Positions 24,310 through 37,754 of a stretch of DNA of 64,000 bases are shown piece by piece (position 1 is the stretch's first letter; each line of letters starts with the position of its first letter). The stretch lies in NCBI GenBank assembly GCA_037043015.1, contig CM073321.1:41126420-41190419 (forward strand). Direction: 5' to 3'. This DNA comes from Bryum argenteum (Eukaryota; Streptophyta; Bryopsida; Bryales; Bryaceae). The notes under the pieces were generated by a model, which worked only from the letters and a program-made list of their open reading frames with translations, searched no databases and was not told the origin of the DNA. A program made the translations under genes and the position numbers.

Positions 24310-25130
24310 GGCTTGTACGGGTAGTGTCCAAGCTAGTTTCAAAGTTGGTTCAAGGCCAGTTTCAAGGTCAGTTCAGGACCAGTTTGGAGTCCAGGGTAGG
24401 ATCAATCAAGGTCCAGGCCAGTTTCTAGTCCACTCCAAGATAAGTCTGGAATCTTGGGCAAGACCAGTTTTGAATCTAAGACAGTTTTAGGAGTAGGTCA
24501 AGACGAGTTTGTCATCCTAGGCAGGACCAGCTTTGAGTCTAGTCCATATCCAAGTCTAGACCAGGACCAGTTTAGGATCCAGACCAGGACCAATTTAGGA
24601 TCTAGGCCAGGACTAGTTTGAGGTTCAGGCCAGGATCAGTGTGGGGTCTTGGCCATGACCAGTTTGGGGTCCAGGCCGAGACCAGTTTGGAGTCCAGGCC
24701 AGGACCACTTTGTAATCGAAAGCAAGACGAGCTTTGAGTCTAGTCCAGTTCCAAGTCTAGACCAGAACCAATTTGGAGACCAGGCCACGACCCGTTTTGG
24801 AACCAAGCTAATACCAGTTTTGGGACCAAGCCAGGACCAGTTTTGGGACCAGGCCAGGACCAGTTTGGAGTCCAAACCGGGACCAGTTTTGGGACCAGGC
24901 CAGAACAAGTTTTTGGACTAGGCCAGGACCAGTTTTGGAACTAGGCCAGGACCCATTTTGGGACCAGGCTAGGACCAGTTTGAGGTTCACGCCAGAACCA
25001 GTTTGGAGTCTTAAGTAGGATCACTGTTGAGTCAAGGACAATTTCCGGTTAATTTCAGGACCAATTTGGAGTCCAGTTTGGGGTCCAGACTAGGGGTCTA
25101 GTTTGGGACCAGTTTGTGGGACTAGTTTGG
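24310..25130. repeat. ~24-bp minisatellite (AGGACCAGTTTTGGGACCAG)
   Basis: Dozens of diverged copies of a unit near AGGACCAGTTTTGGGACCAG with GGCC between copies fill this stretch. The period of about 24 bp keeps frames open on both strands and yields spurious proteins rich in Trp, Pro and Gly. Homogeneity is best at 24,800-25,000. Confidence 0.85.
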
Positions 25131-25137
25131 GGCAAGG

Positions 25138-25333
25138 TTGTCATATCGGGCGTGTTGAGGTGATTGTGCGGGCAAACCGGACGGACGAGTTGTCTCGAGC
25201 GGGCGGCCTGCCTGCCCGGTTTCACTCCCTTTAAAGTTGTCATATCGAGCGTGTTAAGGTGATCGGGTGGGCAAACCGAGCAAACAAGTTGTCCCGGGCG
25301 AGCGGCCCGCCTGTCCAATTTGATAACCTTGGT
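25138..25333. repeat. 98-bp tandem duplication
   Basis: Two copies beginning GTTGTCATATCG start at 25,138 and 25,236. The units are GC-rich, with GGGCGGCCTGCC-type runs, and about 80 per cent alike by eye. Confidence 0.8.
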
Positions 25334-26189
25334 TTGGAGTCCAGTCTGGGGGCCTCTTGGAGGTAAGTAGATAAGGTAATTGAAGAGGTAGGAAAAATAC
25401 CGCTTTCACATTGGCGACCATGCTTAAGTTCGGACCATGTGGCTCTTGCTGCTGACGCGGAAACACTACGACAGTGATTGTGGTGAAGCGGTGATAGGCA
25501 TAGTGACTATATTGGGCGCGGCCAGGAGGACTTGCGAAATTGGAAACTTGTTTACTAAGTTTAGGCAGACACCAGACAGTTGATACTAGACGTGGCGGTC
25601 TATACAAAAGCTCAGGACAGCTGTGCAACAGAAAGGGCGATGGTTGCCTATTTCTTTGGTAAGATTTTATCTCTAACTCATTGATTTTGGGTATCATGCT
25701 AAGCAGGAGTAGAAAAAGTTAAAAAAAATACAATGAAAGAATAAAAAAAAAAATACAAATATTAGAGTTGAAAGAATTAGGGCTCAAACCACCTGTTAAT
25801 GAACCACCAACACTGATAGTAAGAACTAGAGAAGCATAGGAATGGGCCTCGAGACACTTGTAAGACTGAATTGCACTAAAATCTTGCAAAACTCCTAGAC
25901 TAAAAAAAACCTTAAAAATCTAATGGGAAGTACAAAGCTAAGTAGGAGCAGTAGCTATTGACGGACACAACAAGGACCAGATTGGGGTGGCAAAGAGATG
26001 TACTGGCCAGGAACCAGGAGTTCAAAAGACTAGTACGCAGGGGAGCAGAGGAGGGCTCGGAAAGGACTCCATAGCACCTACCCTGAAAATCACCTGGAAC
26101 GGCAGACTCGACTTACCAGAGAAGTCATCAAGACCAGACTACCATCACCAAAGAATCCTTGAAGAAAAAAGCAATGACTACACAACTAT
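25334..26189. other. No recognised gene
   Basis: A 147-codon frame on the minus strand (25,697-25,254) overlaps the 98-bp duplication and has no family motif. The right part, from 25,960, is probably the 5' untranslated side of the gag fossil; no LTR could be fixed. Confidence 0.35.
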
Positions 26190-29100
26190 CCTATGATGAA
26201 TAGGGGCTACCAAGAAGGCGGCAAGGAGGACATAGCCAGGAGACAAGCAGAAGACACGCTGGCCAGATTTGAGCTAAGAGAGCAAAGGGTAGTAGTCGAA
26301 ACAAGGAAGAACATGGAAGGGCAGATTGGCTCGGAGGAGAGCATTGCCAAAGGAAGCATCAAGGACCTCATTGATATGGACCTGGTGGGAGCAAACTCTG
26401 GCCAAGACACGGTGATAGGAGTAAGCAGGAAGACAACATCAGGAAGACTAGATCCTAGACCTAGTTTCAGGAATTGGCAGGAGGAAGAGGAGATTAGGAG
26501 ATACAAAGGTCCGGTTCTCATACGAAGGACCAATACAAGAGAACTATCGGGACCGGAAACTAAAAATGCGCAACAATTCTAGAATTATAATGTAGGACCG
26601 GTGAGTTCAGTCAATAGACACCGGAAGGAAGATAGAAGAGGTGAAGTAGACTACATACACCAATTCCAGGAAGCCAAAATCCTGACGAATTGGCAGAGTT
26701 AATCGAAACATAGAAGAAGAAGTTGGACCAGATCAGAACAGAAGATAAGGCATCTAGAGCAGCATTCTTAGCTTCTGAAAGTATCAGAGCTGAGCCACCT
26801 ACTCAAAGGAGACAGACAATGCACTTTGCACAAGACAAGCTTCAGGAAGCAGTAACAGATGAAGATGAAGAAGACAGAAGACAGGTGTAGGAATTCAAGG
26901 CGAGACAGAAGGAGAAGAGACAAGCAGAAAAAGAGAGAAGAATTGAGCAGGTCAGGACGGACCATTACACCAGACAAATGGAAGAGTTGGAGCAAGCAAC
27001 CCAATTTAAGTATTGGCAGAAGGCCTAAAGAAGGGAAGAGGAGAAGAAGGAAGCAGACAGACTAGAAGCCATGTATTAGGAGACTCTACGTCAGGAGGCC
27101 CTGCGCTTGTGGCAGGAGGCTCAGAGACTAGAGGAGTAACTAAGGCAAACTGAAAGGCTAAAAGCTCAACAAGAGGCAAGCATAATTCGCTGGCAAGAAG
27201 TGCTGGGAAAACAAGAAGCCGAACATGAGGCTCAACAAAAGGCCTCCCAGTGGGTTTGGCTTGGACCACCGGAAATACAAGATTGGAGATTTTTCCAAAT
27301 GAGTGGTGGAGAAGTATTGGGAGTTCCATAACCCCCTTTCGCTGTTCCGAAGGGGACAGAAGGTAGCCATGTTCATACTCAAAGGTCACATACTGGTCTG
27401 TTGGGGGAAGGAGGAAACCCAATGATGTATGAAGATCACTTAACTGGTGATGACTATTTACCAGCGGCATCAAAGCCATTGCACTGGCCACGTGGGGGTG
27501 TAGGAGCTCCATTAGCTGGTAGTGGACTTTATAGGTCTGGGATGTCACTAGACACCGGGAGAGGACCTACGAACAATACCACCGGTGTTTCCTTCTGGTG
27601 TACCACCACGGGTAGGATCTGCCGCACTACCAGTAGTGGGACCAAACGTACTACCAGTGGTGGGTTCCGCCTTACCACCAATGGTAGGGTCCACTAGTGG
27701 TGGGTCCATTGTACCACCAGATGTGGGACCCGCCGTACCACCAATACTAGGATCTGATATTCGATCAATATTAGGCCCAGGAGTAATACCAGTATTGACA
27801 ACGGTAGGCATGACTCAGATGAAACCCTTTGCTATACATAAAGATCAAAGAGGGAACGAATCTGATGCTCATATTTGGCAGTTTGAACGAACGTTGTGGC
27901 ATAATGGAGATGGAGATGAACAAGTAATTATCAGCTTACTAGGTACTACTTGATTGGACAAAGTTGGAGCCTGGTATGAGAACTTCTTGGAGAACCATCT
28001 CTACTGTTCATGGGAAGAGGTGAAGGCAGCTTTTAGAAGAAGGTATCGGGACCAGAACACGGATGAGGCTGTATACAGAAAGCTGAAGTCATTCAAGCAT
28101 GGAGATAAGGAGAAGGTGCACGATTATTATAATCGGTTCATGACGTTGATCAAGTGACTACAGTCAGACCCAGGAGAAGGTTTCAGAATCATCAACTTTT
28201 GAGCTGGCTTATTGGAGTACATCAAGATCACGACAAGTGTGGTACCCGTACGCGATCTGACGGAACTGGTTGATCCTGCTATAAGGTGTGAAGAGAACTG
28301 TACTGATTTAAGTGGCAAGCCTACCAAGTTTGAAGTGAGGAGGGTGGAATCAACCAATAAACCAGTGAACGTGGCTAGAAAAGAGCCAGTACCGGAAGCT
28401 GCCAGGGTACAACGTGGTTTATGTAAGAAGTTTGGACATGATGACAAGAACTGTTGGTTTAACCTGACAAACCAGAGGAGACAAGGGGCCAAGAAGGATG
28501 GCAAAGAACCAATAGGGGTGAATGAAGTGTCAGTACAGAAGTCAACAACAACTTACCAAGGTAACTACAACCCAGGGTACCGGAGACCATCCACTTCAAA
28601 ACCAAGTACCAGTCAAGAGGCAGGTTTGGGCGATAAACCAGATCTGTGTTATTTATGCCGTGAACATGGACAGAGGAGTTGGAACTGCCCCCGAAAGGCC
28701 CAATGGGATAAGTTTTTAGCAAACAAAGATTTGAAGGCTAAACAACCAGACCACCATGTGAGCAACATGGAGATTGAGTTGCTAGACAACCACGAGGAAC
28801 CAGTGGACGCGACCAGTTTGACCAGGGCCCAACGCCAAAAGGCTCAATTACCTCCAATTTACGAGGAATCTAGCGCACCCAAACCCCAGAAGGCTAGAAC
28901 AATGGAGGATTGGAAGGAAGAAGAGCGGATTAGAAACCTCATGTTCGATACATTGAAGGAAATTGACCTTAAGGAGGAGGAGGAAAGAATCGCAGAACAG
29001 GCGAGAGATGCCCTTCAGTCTCAGGCCAATGAGGTCGTTTCAGAAATGTTGCTGGAAAATGAATGGGCAGGTTTTCCAGATTTAGATGCTCTACATATAC

Positions 29101-29340
29101 AATGAACGGTGCGGGGTGAGCTCCAAGCATACTCCCGGAAAACAAGATCGTTCAAGACAAGGAGGAGCATTTTGCAATATTGGTGGGCAAACAAATATTA
29201 GCCAGCCCAATCACATTGTCTTTAGGTCAACTGCTGCAGATGGCACCAAACATAACTGAGTTTGTCAAAAACCAGATGTTTTCTCAACAAGGCGAGCACG
29301 AGGATTTTCGTTTTGCTCGAGGGTGAAAGCATGCTAGGGT
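26190..29340 (+). mobile_element. Gag-only fossil of a Ty3/gypsy-type element
   Basis: The left part is a long charged Glu/Arg/Gln-rich region, followed by a short-period repeat rich in GTACCACCA (27,585-27,800). Then comes a gag core (WYENFLENHLYCSWEEVKAA and FRRRYRDQNTDEAVYRKLKS), two cysteine clusters, the second CYLCREHGQRSWNCP near 28,650, and a tail reading ILVGKQILASPITLSLGQLL near 29,190 of the kind found before the protease in plant Ty3/gypsy elements. No protease, reverse transcriptase or integrase follows. The fossil is broken several times. No LTRs were found, so it is old or was non-autonomous. Confidence 0.7.
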
Positions 29341-30225
29341 GGAACACTTAGTACGTCACAGTGTCATTCTGTAGGGAGTAGCCAACTTTAGGGGCTTATT
29401 TAGAGTAGACCCCAACCCTAAAGTACTAATCTTATTACCGGGCGATATTACTTGTGAATATTATGAATTCATTGTACTTCACCATAGAAAATGATTGCAA
29501 CACTTATATATTTGTACTTTTACACCTTCTTCAGAGTACACTATTGTCTACAAAAAGAACATAAAAGTACAACGTTTACCTTTCTTAAGGGAGGATAGTT
29601 CAAACTTGCACATGAATTATGTAAATACATGTATTAAGTCTTCAAATGCACATTGAACATGTTCGTAGAATTGTTTCCCTCAAGGTAATATTTATGGTCA
29701 AAGGGCTAAAATTGGTTTAGGGTGGAATTCAGTGAAAAATGACCGAAACCTAAATTTTGTTTTTCCAGCCCCTCTCCAAATGGCCTGCCGCATGTGGGTA
29801 TTGAGTCAATTATTTGGAAATCACCGTAATTTTGTCTTTTTGGTTGCATCTCCTATTCTCCTGACTGGTACAATTTGGTACCCATAGTACCATTTCAAAT
29901 CTTAGAATAATTGTTTAATGTAATCAAGGCGACTGATAGGCGTCTCTGGTAGCCTCTGCAGTTAGTTAATTCCCGTCGCTTTCCAAGCCACCGTCCTAGG
30001 ATTCTGCCAATTTTCACAATCTTTATGACAATTTGGCGGCGCATCGTCTTCCCCCGCTTGGTGATGGTGATCTAAGTTTGCAACAGAAATTTTTGGACTT
30101 CCTGTGAATGCTAGTGCTTTGTAGTGACTTCAGTTGCTCCCGATCACTTTTGCTGCCCGGCTACTACATGTTGTGGTTGATTTCGGAAAGAAGCTATTTA
30201 CTGAACAATTTTAGAAGATCACAAG
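29341..30225. other. No recognised gene; upstream of the transposase-like gene
   Basis: No open frame or repeat of note. It probably includes the 5' flank or leader of the gene starting at 30,226. Confidence 0.4.
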
Positions 30226-31052
30226 ATGGAGAACGCTAGATTGGCAGAACACTGTCTAGGTAATTTGCGGCCTGGACCCCAAGTTAGGGCTGCAGCTGCA
30301 GTAGTGGCTGAAGCGAAGCGAGTGTTTTAAAATGAGGCAGCGCGTATCCGCCAGGCGAGGAGGCGTGCGAGGTTGGCAGAAGAGGCGGAGGGTGCACGGC
30401 TGCTATTGGAGACGCCTGAAGGTCTTGAGGCCACGGGAATGACAGATCGGTCATGTTCTCGCATTTCAAACAAACTTGCAGGTGACATCAACAACGAATT
30501 GAAGAGGTGTCCTACACTAGATGCAAGGCGCCTGATACTCGAGAAGCTTCTCAATCACAACACCATGTGGCTGATGTTGCCCGAGTATTATCCAAGACCC
30601 CAGGAAGCCAAATCCACATTTGTGTTCATTGAGAGTTTTCGTACAGAGTTGCAGTCGGTTGAGAACCCAGATTTGAAGGTGTTTTTGGTAAAGAAGGGGG
30701 CGTTGCTTGATGCTGCCGTCAGCGAAGGGTGTGAGGGGTCGAGGGCACTCTCGAGGGTGTTGCAAGGCATCCTCGGAACATCTATGCAGCTGTGGGTAGG
30801 AGGATGTGATTAGACCCCGCAACCCAATTTCAACTTCTGGAGAGGGTTAAATGTGGGGGGGTTTCCGATTACGTAAAGGGGAAGGTGCAGTTGTGGTGGA
30901 CTCAACGAAGTCGAGTTAGTCCAAACATGAAAGATGTCACTCGAAAGCGGATTGGGAGAAGTGAATACGTCGTGCATGCGACGCAGTACCTCACAAACAC
31001 TCACGTACCCATCCTTCTGCACTTTCTTCATTCCGATGCTTCTGTTCTTTTG
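30226..31052 (+). pseudogene. Transposase-like gene, 5' exon
   Basis: The ATG at 30,226 opens MENARLAEHCLGNLRPGPQV, then an Arg/Ala/Glu-rich helix region, then RISNKLAGDINNELKRC and LDARRLILEKLLNHNT. In another frame it continues WWTQRSRVSPNMKDVTRKRI and VHATQYLTNTH. The exon ends at 31,052 with a GTAAAT donor; phase 0 matches the acceptor at 41,372. The WWTxxxxVSPNxKDxTRKRI block precedes the catalytic part in an uncharacterised DDE/RNase-H-like protein family that I recall from cnidarians, fishes and non-seed plants (from memory, not checked). This exon is broken by an in-frame TAA near 30,328, a frame change near 30,780 and a further stop close by. The gypsy element lies in the following intron. 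Confidence 0.6.
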
Positions 31053-31223
31053 GTAAATCTGTCTATTCAGTGAATGAGGACTATAGTTCTGTGATTGCTT
31101 GGCCTAGGGTTTAATTCTTTTGCCGTCGTTGTAGATAAGGAGGAATTTGGTGTGGAGTTTCACCGTAGGGTTTCACCGTAGTGTAATACCGTCCTGCTTC
31201 GGCCATTTGGACCTTACGGTTGC

Positions 31224-31228
31224 ATCAG
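31224..31228. other. Target-site duplication of the gypsy element, left
   Basis: ATCAG just before the left LTR matches ATCAC just after the right LTR (40,635-40,639) at four of five bases, as expected for a 5-bp duplication with one later change. Confidence 0.6.
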
Positions 31229-32016
31229 TGTTACCCGACTGACGTCAGCGGGTAACCACGGCGGCCAAAGCGGGAGCAGCAGCGTCAACAGGGATAGCGC
31301 GGCACTTTCGGCGGAGGCAACAACAGTTAACTTCAGATGCTTCGGCAGTCGATAAGGGCACCACCCGGTTTCGAGGATATCCGCGGCAGCCGTAGTATAA
31401 GAAGTAGTAGAAAATAGGAGAGAGGCACTCGTTTTTTGGTAGTCACCGTAGAAGCATAGGCTCGACATACACTGAGCCCACACACTCACATGTATTCCGA
31501 TATTATGTTTTGAATATGAAGGCCAAGGGCCGAAGTCTTCCTCTCCCATGTCTGCATTCTGAATTCCTCTCTCCCTCACACTCTGTCTACTTACCGAGGA
31601 TTGCAATGGTCAACCTTGGATAGAACCCTAACCCCCCTCCTTGATTGCACGTCCCCTGTGTCTCTGGCCTTGCTGGGTCTCCGCGGTTTCCAAGTTAGCA
31701 CTGGCGGACCAGCGAGGTAGGTATACAGCCTCGGTTAAGTCCAGCTGTCCCGAGTTTTGGGACTTATGTGTCTGATTACGGAGCACTATGCGGCGTTATA
31801 TGTACCGAACCTCCTCGGTATCAGTGTCGACCGTGGTTATACGTAAGGATTTCTTTCTTCCACAAATCCCAGCCAGTGCCACCGAAGTCAACCCTCTGCT
31901 CCTAGTCCAGACTGGGCGCTACTCAGCCCACTTACCAGCCGTCTATACGTCACAGAAAAGCTATCTTTGGTGTATGAGCTCGTAAAGCGTTCCACTCCTC
32001 GTTACCCCGGCTAACA
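31229..32016 (+). repeat. Left LTR of the gypsy element
   Basis: 788 bp, starting TGTTACCCGACTGACGTCAG and ending CGGCTAACA. It contains a short frame (MRRYMYRTSS) repeated in the other LTR, which is not a gene. Confidence 0.93.
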
Positions 32017-32091
32017 TTTCGGCGACCATGCTGGGGATGGAATGTTGAGTCATCCCGAAGAACAAGAAAGAAAAACATCAAAGAGGACACA

Positions 32092-33760
32092 ATGCCTCCA
32101 CGAAAAGCAACAGAGAGAACCACGGAACCTGAGGAGGCCATACCTCAAGATGACCAAGATACCACGAGAGAACTGCTCCAGTGGATGAAACAACAAATGA
32201 CAGATTTGGCGGCGAAAAACGACGCCACCAATGCCAAGATCGAATTGCTAAATTCGCACTATCTCGAAGGGGTAGGAACATCGACAACTGTTCCGCCCAT
32301 CGTTACCATAGCTGGACCATCACAGCTACCACCTATTGATCCAACCATAGCCGCTTCTATGGCATCTAGAGAAAGAGACCGGCTCATCAAGTTACCGAAG
32401 ATACCTTACCCACTCTTTGATGACTCCGGTGACCCTGATTGGCACGTATGCAGGTTTAAAGTAATAGCGCGAACGAACGGTGTCACCAGCACCGAAGACT
32501 TACAAAACATCTTCGGAACCACGCTCCAAGGCAACCAAGGTACATTGATTTCGAGGCCGAGCATTTGTTACCAACATGGGAAGAAATGGAGCGTAGCTTC
32601 TTGCAGAAATTCCAAAAGCTGAAAACAAGCTCGGAAATACTCCGAGCTTTAGGAAACTACTCCGAAACATACAACAAGAAAGAAACAAACCTGTCGACAA
32701 GTTTTACGACAGATTCATGCAACTGGCAGACAAACTCAGTCAACGGCCCAAAGAAGACTACCTATGCGAATGGTTCAAAAAGAGCTTGCTACCTTGGATA
32801 CAACAGGGCATCATCATCCGCAGTGTAAAAACGCTGCAGGACATACTCACAGCTGCCAATGACATCAGCCGGGAATTCAGCGTCATTGACAAAACGCAGA
32901 CACCGTTGCTCCCGCTACCGACACCAAGAGTATCCATCCGGCCGGCGACAACACCATGCACTACTTGTGGCAAATTACACGCAGGACGTTGCTGGTTTTC
33001 TAATGCACCCGCAAGAACCGAAGATACTCGGCCCACGCGAACCAAGGCAGCATCCATGTATCCGGAGGAAATCGATGTGGACGCATTCCAACCTGGCAGA
33101 AACGATGGATGTTGGGAATGCGGATCCCTGCACCACAGACGAGGCCAATGCCCGGTGTTGAGACAGAGCTGGGCCAACACCCGTGCTACCGCGGACACCA
33201 AGCCACACCCCAGCAGCTCCAAAGCTAACGCAGGCAACAGAAGGGGGGGAGTTACACTTACCGAAGTCCACGGCACCAACGTGGCTACTATAAGCACCGC
33301 CGCGGTAACCACAAGATCTAAGGCTACCTTGGATAAACATGTGATAGAACATCGCAAGCCTTTCGCGGAACAACATTGGGAACGATTACACAATCTGCGA
33401 ACACAAATTCAAACCGACTCGGAAACAGCGGTAGTCCCGAACCTACAACAGGTATTAGAAAAAACCGATGTACGCATCACCTTAGCCGATCTGTTGAAAA
33501 TTAGCCCAGAATTGCAACCATACCTACAAAATATGCACAAAATCCCAACGATGGCCACAGCAACCGTGGAAATCAATGCGACAACCATAGACACCGATGC
33601 AGCCGTCATACATGTCCAATTAGGACAACACCAATTGGCCAATGTATTAGTTGATGGAGGTTCCGGAGTCAACGTTATCAGCGATCACTTGCAACAACAG
33701 CTAGGACTACCACACCCAACAACAACTCAGTTCGTCTTACGAATGGCGAATGATGCCCCG
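32092..33760 (+). mobile_element. Gypsy gag and protease parts
   Basis: The gag region begins MPPRKATERTTEPEEAIPQD. A CCHC knuckle (CWECGSLHHRRGQC) lies near 33,110-33,150 and a second Cys/His cluster (CTTCGKLHAGRC) upstream near 32,960. The aspartic protease signature reads VLVDGGSGVNVIS near 33,645-33,685, followed by FPMILGRPWL near 33,860. Fossil, not intact. Confidence 0.9.
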
Positions 33761-34439
33761 GTAACCCCATTGGGGATACTTTCCACCATGGCCATCACCA
33801 CTCACGGTATCTCTACACCGACAACCTTTGTTGTCATTGATATGCCGGATAGCAGTAATTTCCCTATGATTTTAGGCCGACCTTGGTTAAGAGACATGAA
33901 TGCAATTCATGACTGGGCCAGGAATCAGATCAGAATTCGGAGATACGGGAAAACCATGATAATTCCCGTGGACAGCTGCATCACTCGAGAAAGAGTCAAA
34001 CAGATAAGGAATCAGGTTGGCACGGCCTGGGGTAAAGGTCTAACGCACGAGCAAGAAGCCTTGGTGTTCCACGCCGACCCCGATCTGATCCCGCTGGCGG
34101 AGATTCACTTGGCCAGCGTAGTTTCGGAAGAAGACACCCTCGATATCCCACGCAGGTTCACCACCGAGGTTTCCGAAGGGGTCATCATTGATAAAACTCC
34201 GGCAACCGAAGCTTTAAGCAAACAAGTAGTAACCGGGTGGACACATGGCTCCAAAGAACAATTACAGTTGATCAACCTCGGCACCGAAAACGAACCGAAG
34301 AACGTCAAGATCAACGCCGACGCACCTGACGATATCAAACAAGCTACCATAGCTCTCTTCAAAGAATACCATGATTTTTTGCCTGGACGCATGAAGACTT
34401 AAAGGGGATACCGTGGACTATAATTGAACACACCATAGA

Positions 34440-37100
34440 TCTGGTACCAAATGCTCACCCAGTGCAACAACGAAGATACCAAATGAATCCGAACTATGCT
34501 GCCAGAGTCAAAGCAGAGCTAGACAAGCTGCTCTGTGCCAAATTTATATTTCCGGTAGACTCGGCACCCTGGCTGTCTCCGATGGTCATCATTCCCAAAA
34601 AGAATGGCGCCTTACGAATCTGTGTGGATTTTCATAAACTTAATTCAGCAACTAAAAAGGATCACTATCCTTTACCTTACATGGAGGAAATCATTGACGA
34701 AGTAGCTGGACATGAGGTGTACTCATTTCTGGATTGTTTTTCCGGCTATTATCAAGTCGCCATGGCAGAGCAAGACAAGAACAAGACCGCATTTTGCACG
34801 GAGTGGGTTCCATATCAATTCGAAAGAATGCCGTTTGGGGCAAAAAACGCACCCATGACATTTCAACGTGTCATGGAATTGATTTTTTGCCCCTACTTGA
34901 AGAAATTCTTCCGTATCTACCTAGACGATGGCACAGTGTACGGACGAATGCAAGACCACATTAGCCAATTAAGACAAATTTTTCAGGCCTGTAGAGAAAA
35001 CGAGGTAAGCCTAAATGCCGACAAATGCATGTTCCTTTTTTTCGCAGGAGTCATCCTAGGTTATATTGTTTGCAAATATGGCAAACTCCCCGACCCATCC
35101 AAGATCCAAGACATCCTAGACATGACTCCATCTAAAAATTAAAAAGGCGTTCCAAGATTGCTTGGTATCTCACAGTTCAACAAAATGTACATCAAAAAGC
35201 TAGCGCATCTGACGGCACCGATAGCAGCCTTAAATCATGCCGGGTATTCCTACCCCCGAGATTGGACCCCGGCAGCGCAGACAGCGTTAGATAAAATCAA
35301 ACAAGCATATTCACAGGCACCGATACTGCTGGCACCTAACTGGGCCAAGCCCTTTCATGTCCACACAGATGCCTCCAAGGTCGCCGTGGGAGTGATGTTG
35401 GCACAAAATGTCAACGGCAAGCATGATCAACCGGTGGCATACGCTAGTAGGTTGTTGAACCAAGCAGAACGAAATTATTCAACCACGGAGAGAGAAGCGC
35501 TAGAAATGGTCTACGCGGTCAAGAAATTTCGACATTACCTGTTAGGAAACAAGTTCAGATTCATGGTGGAGCATCATAGTTTATCGTACTTAGTGAACCA
35601 ACCTTTGATGACCGGAAGAGTCGCTCGGTGGATCATGATCCTCATGGAATATGACTTTGAAGTGGTCTTTGTGCCAGGAAAACGACACTTGGTCGCAGAC
35701 TACCTTTCCCTCGACACCAATGCCACCGAAGAAGGCATAGATGATTCATTTAATGAGCCGTATATACAAGCTGCCTCAATACAAGCCTCCATGGATACCG
35801 CAGAAGCTCCGACCGACTACAGACATGACATCATGGCTTACTTAAGTCAAGGAATGACTCCCAATGGGCTAACAGGCACCCAAAAGATCAACTTTGTGCG
35901 AACTACGTTACTATACACAGTGGTTGACGATAGACTATACCGAAAAGGTGCAGATCTGGAAATCAGGCTCTGTGTACCCACTAGGGAGCAACATCAAATC
36001 ATCGATAGTCTCCACGCTGGCCCCGCTGGCGGACATCAAGGACCGGATACAACAGTTCAGAAAATACTTACTGCCAAATATTGGTGGCCCACATTACACA
36101 AGGATGTCATCGCATACATTAAAAATTGCCACGTATGCCAAACAACAACCACCAATTTTCAGCATCAAGGGAAACTGCCACTGAAATCGATACCATCGTT
36201 GGAACCATTTCAGCGATGGGGACTTGATTTTGTCGATCGAATTAAACTAGCCACAAAGCAGGGATACAAGTATATTTTGGGTAGAGGCAAAACCGTTACG
36301 CAACAATACTGCGATAGTAACAGCCATTTTTCTCTACGAAAACATCATTACACGCTTCGGGTGCCCCTTAGAAATTATCTCAGATCAAGGCACCCATTTT
36401 GTCAACGTAGTCATCGAGGATCTCATGGACAACCATCTCATCAAACACAGGACTAGTACAGTTTATTATCCTCAAGGAAATGGACAAGCAGAGTCTACCA
36501 ACAAGACCATTTTAACCATGCTGCGCAAATTTGTAATGGCTAACCAAGGCGACTGGGATGATTGTCTACCCGCAGCTCTATGGGCCTACAGGGTGGCTAC
36601 TAAAGCAACCACCCAGTATAGCCCATTCAAGTTGGTTTATGGAGTGCAACCGCTGTTACCGACAGAATACATTGTACCTACATTCCAGTCCATACAACCT
36701 CGGGACTATCAGCCTCACCGCATCTTAGCAGCCCGTATACAAGACCTACACAGACTCGAAGAATTCCGTGGAGACGCAAGACTCAACATCCTACGAAGAC
36801 AAGAACTTAGTGCCAAGTATTTCCAAGGTACTAAGCCTCCTCGGGTATTCCAAAAAGGTGACCTGGTACTATGGTGTCCAAGAGATCCAAAAATTAGAAA
36901 ATCCAAATTAGGGACAATTTGGCACGAACCTTACAGGGTGCAATTAGTTTTACCAAATAATACAGTTCTCTTGGTCAACAACGACAACTACGATAGCCAG
37001 GCAACCATTGTTAACGCAGCAAAATTGAAAAATTATCATTCCAACACTCCAGACCAACAGCCAACTGTTAGTTTAGGTCAACTACAAAATTTGTTGTCAA
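34440..37100 (+). mobile_element. Gypsy reverse transcriptase, RNase H and integrase parts
   Basis: Reverse transcriptase shows LRICVDFHKLNSATKKDHYP, YSFLDCFSGYYQVAM and the catalytic YLDD box near 34,918. RNase H shows FHVHTDASKVAVGVMLAQ near 35,360. Integrase shows the zinc-binding HQG...HVCQ block near 36,030-36,140, a core block before 36,500 and GNGQAESTNKTI near 36,478, then a GPY-type end (KGDLVLWCPRDPKIRKSKLG). The family matches plant Ty3/gypsy. Broken in places. Confidence 0.9.
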
Positions 37101-37754
37101 CGGAAGCCAAAGGGCAAAAATCGCATCAGGACATCACCGACTCGACAGACCCCGTGGAAACCAAGGATGCCGCAGATAACACAATTACGGAAGGGGCAAG
37201 TCTGCCCCTTATTTATTTAAATCACATCCAAGTGGTCTTTTTTGACACCCAAAAGAATTCCTGCTGTAATCATCACATGGACACCGAGGATAATATTGCC
37301 CAAGGAGGTAACTCCCTCGAATGGCCTACACTAGCCAACAGATGCCATCACAGGTCTTCAACCGCCGCCGAAATGGCCTTTGGCCGATTGCCACTGGCAA
37401 TCATAACTCCCACTCAGCCGCCTTTTGCTCCCACTATCGCGGAAACCGAGGACAACAAAAGGCCGTTGAAGCCTCACTGCCCTCATTTGCGGCCTCACAC
37501 AGTGCTTCACTGCCTCACAGCTCGTGCTTCCTTGCCGCGCCGCCTTTGCTCTCTACCGCCTTCTTCCTTGCAGATTGAGCTACACAACTCCACTGCTCCG
37601 TGCTTTTCTACGGTATCCATGGCTTCTCGCAATTTGACTCTGCAGAAACCAAAGCCAGAAGCACCCTTCTTCTTCAAGGCACCTCCTCGATTGGCGCAGC
37701 AGGATTGACAGTGTGTGGACGTAAAACACAGGACTTCACCGATTTTGGGAAGAT

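Noticed and set aside
24636-25010. Long open frames rich in Trp, Gly and Pro on both strands
   Set aside because: They are frames through a 24-bp minisatellite, whose period keeps all frames open.
31788-31985. 65-codon frame in the gypsy LTR, present again at 40,406
   Set aside because: Identical because the LTRs are identical; no reason to call it a gene.
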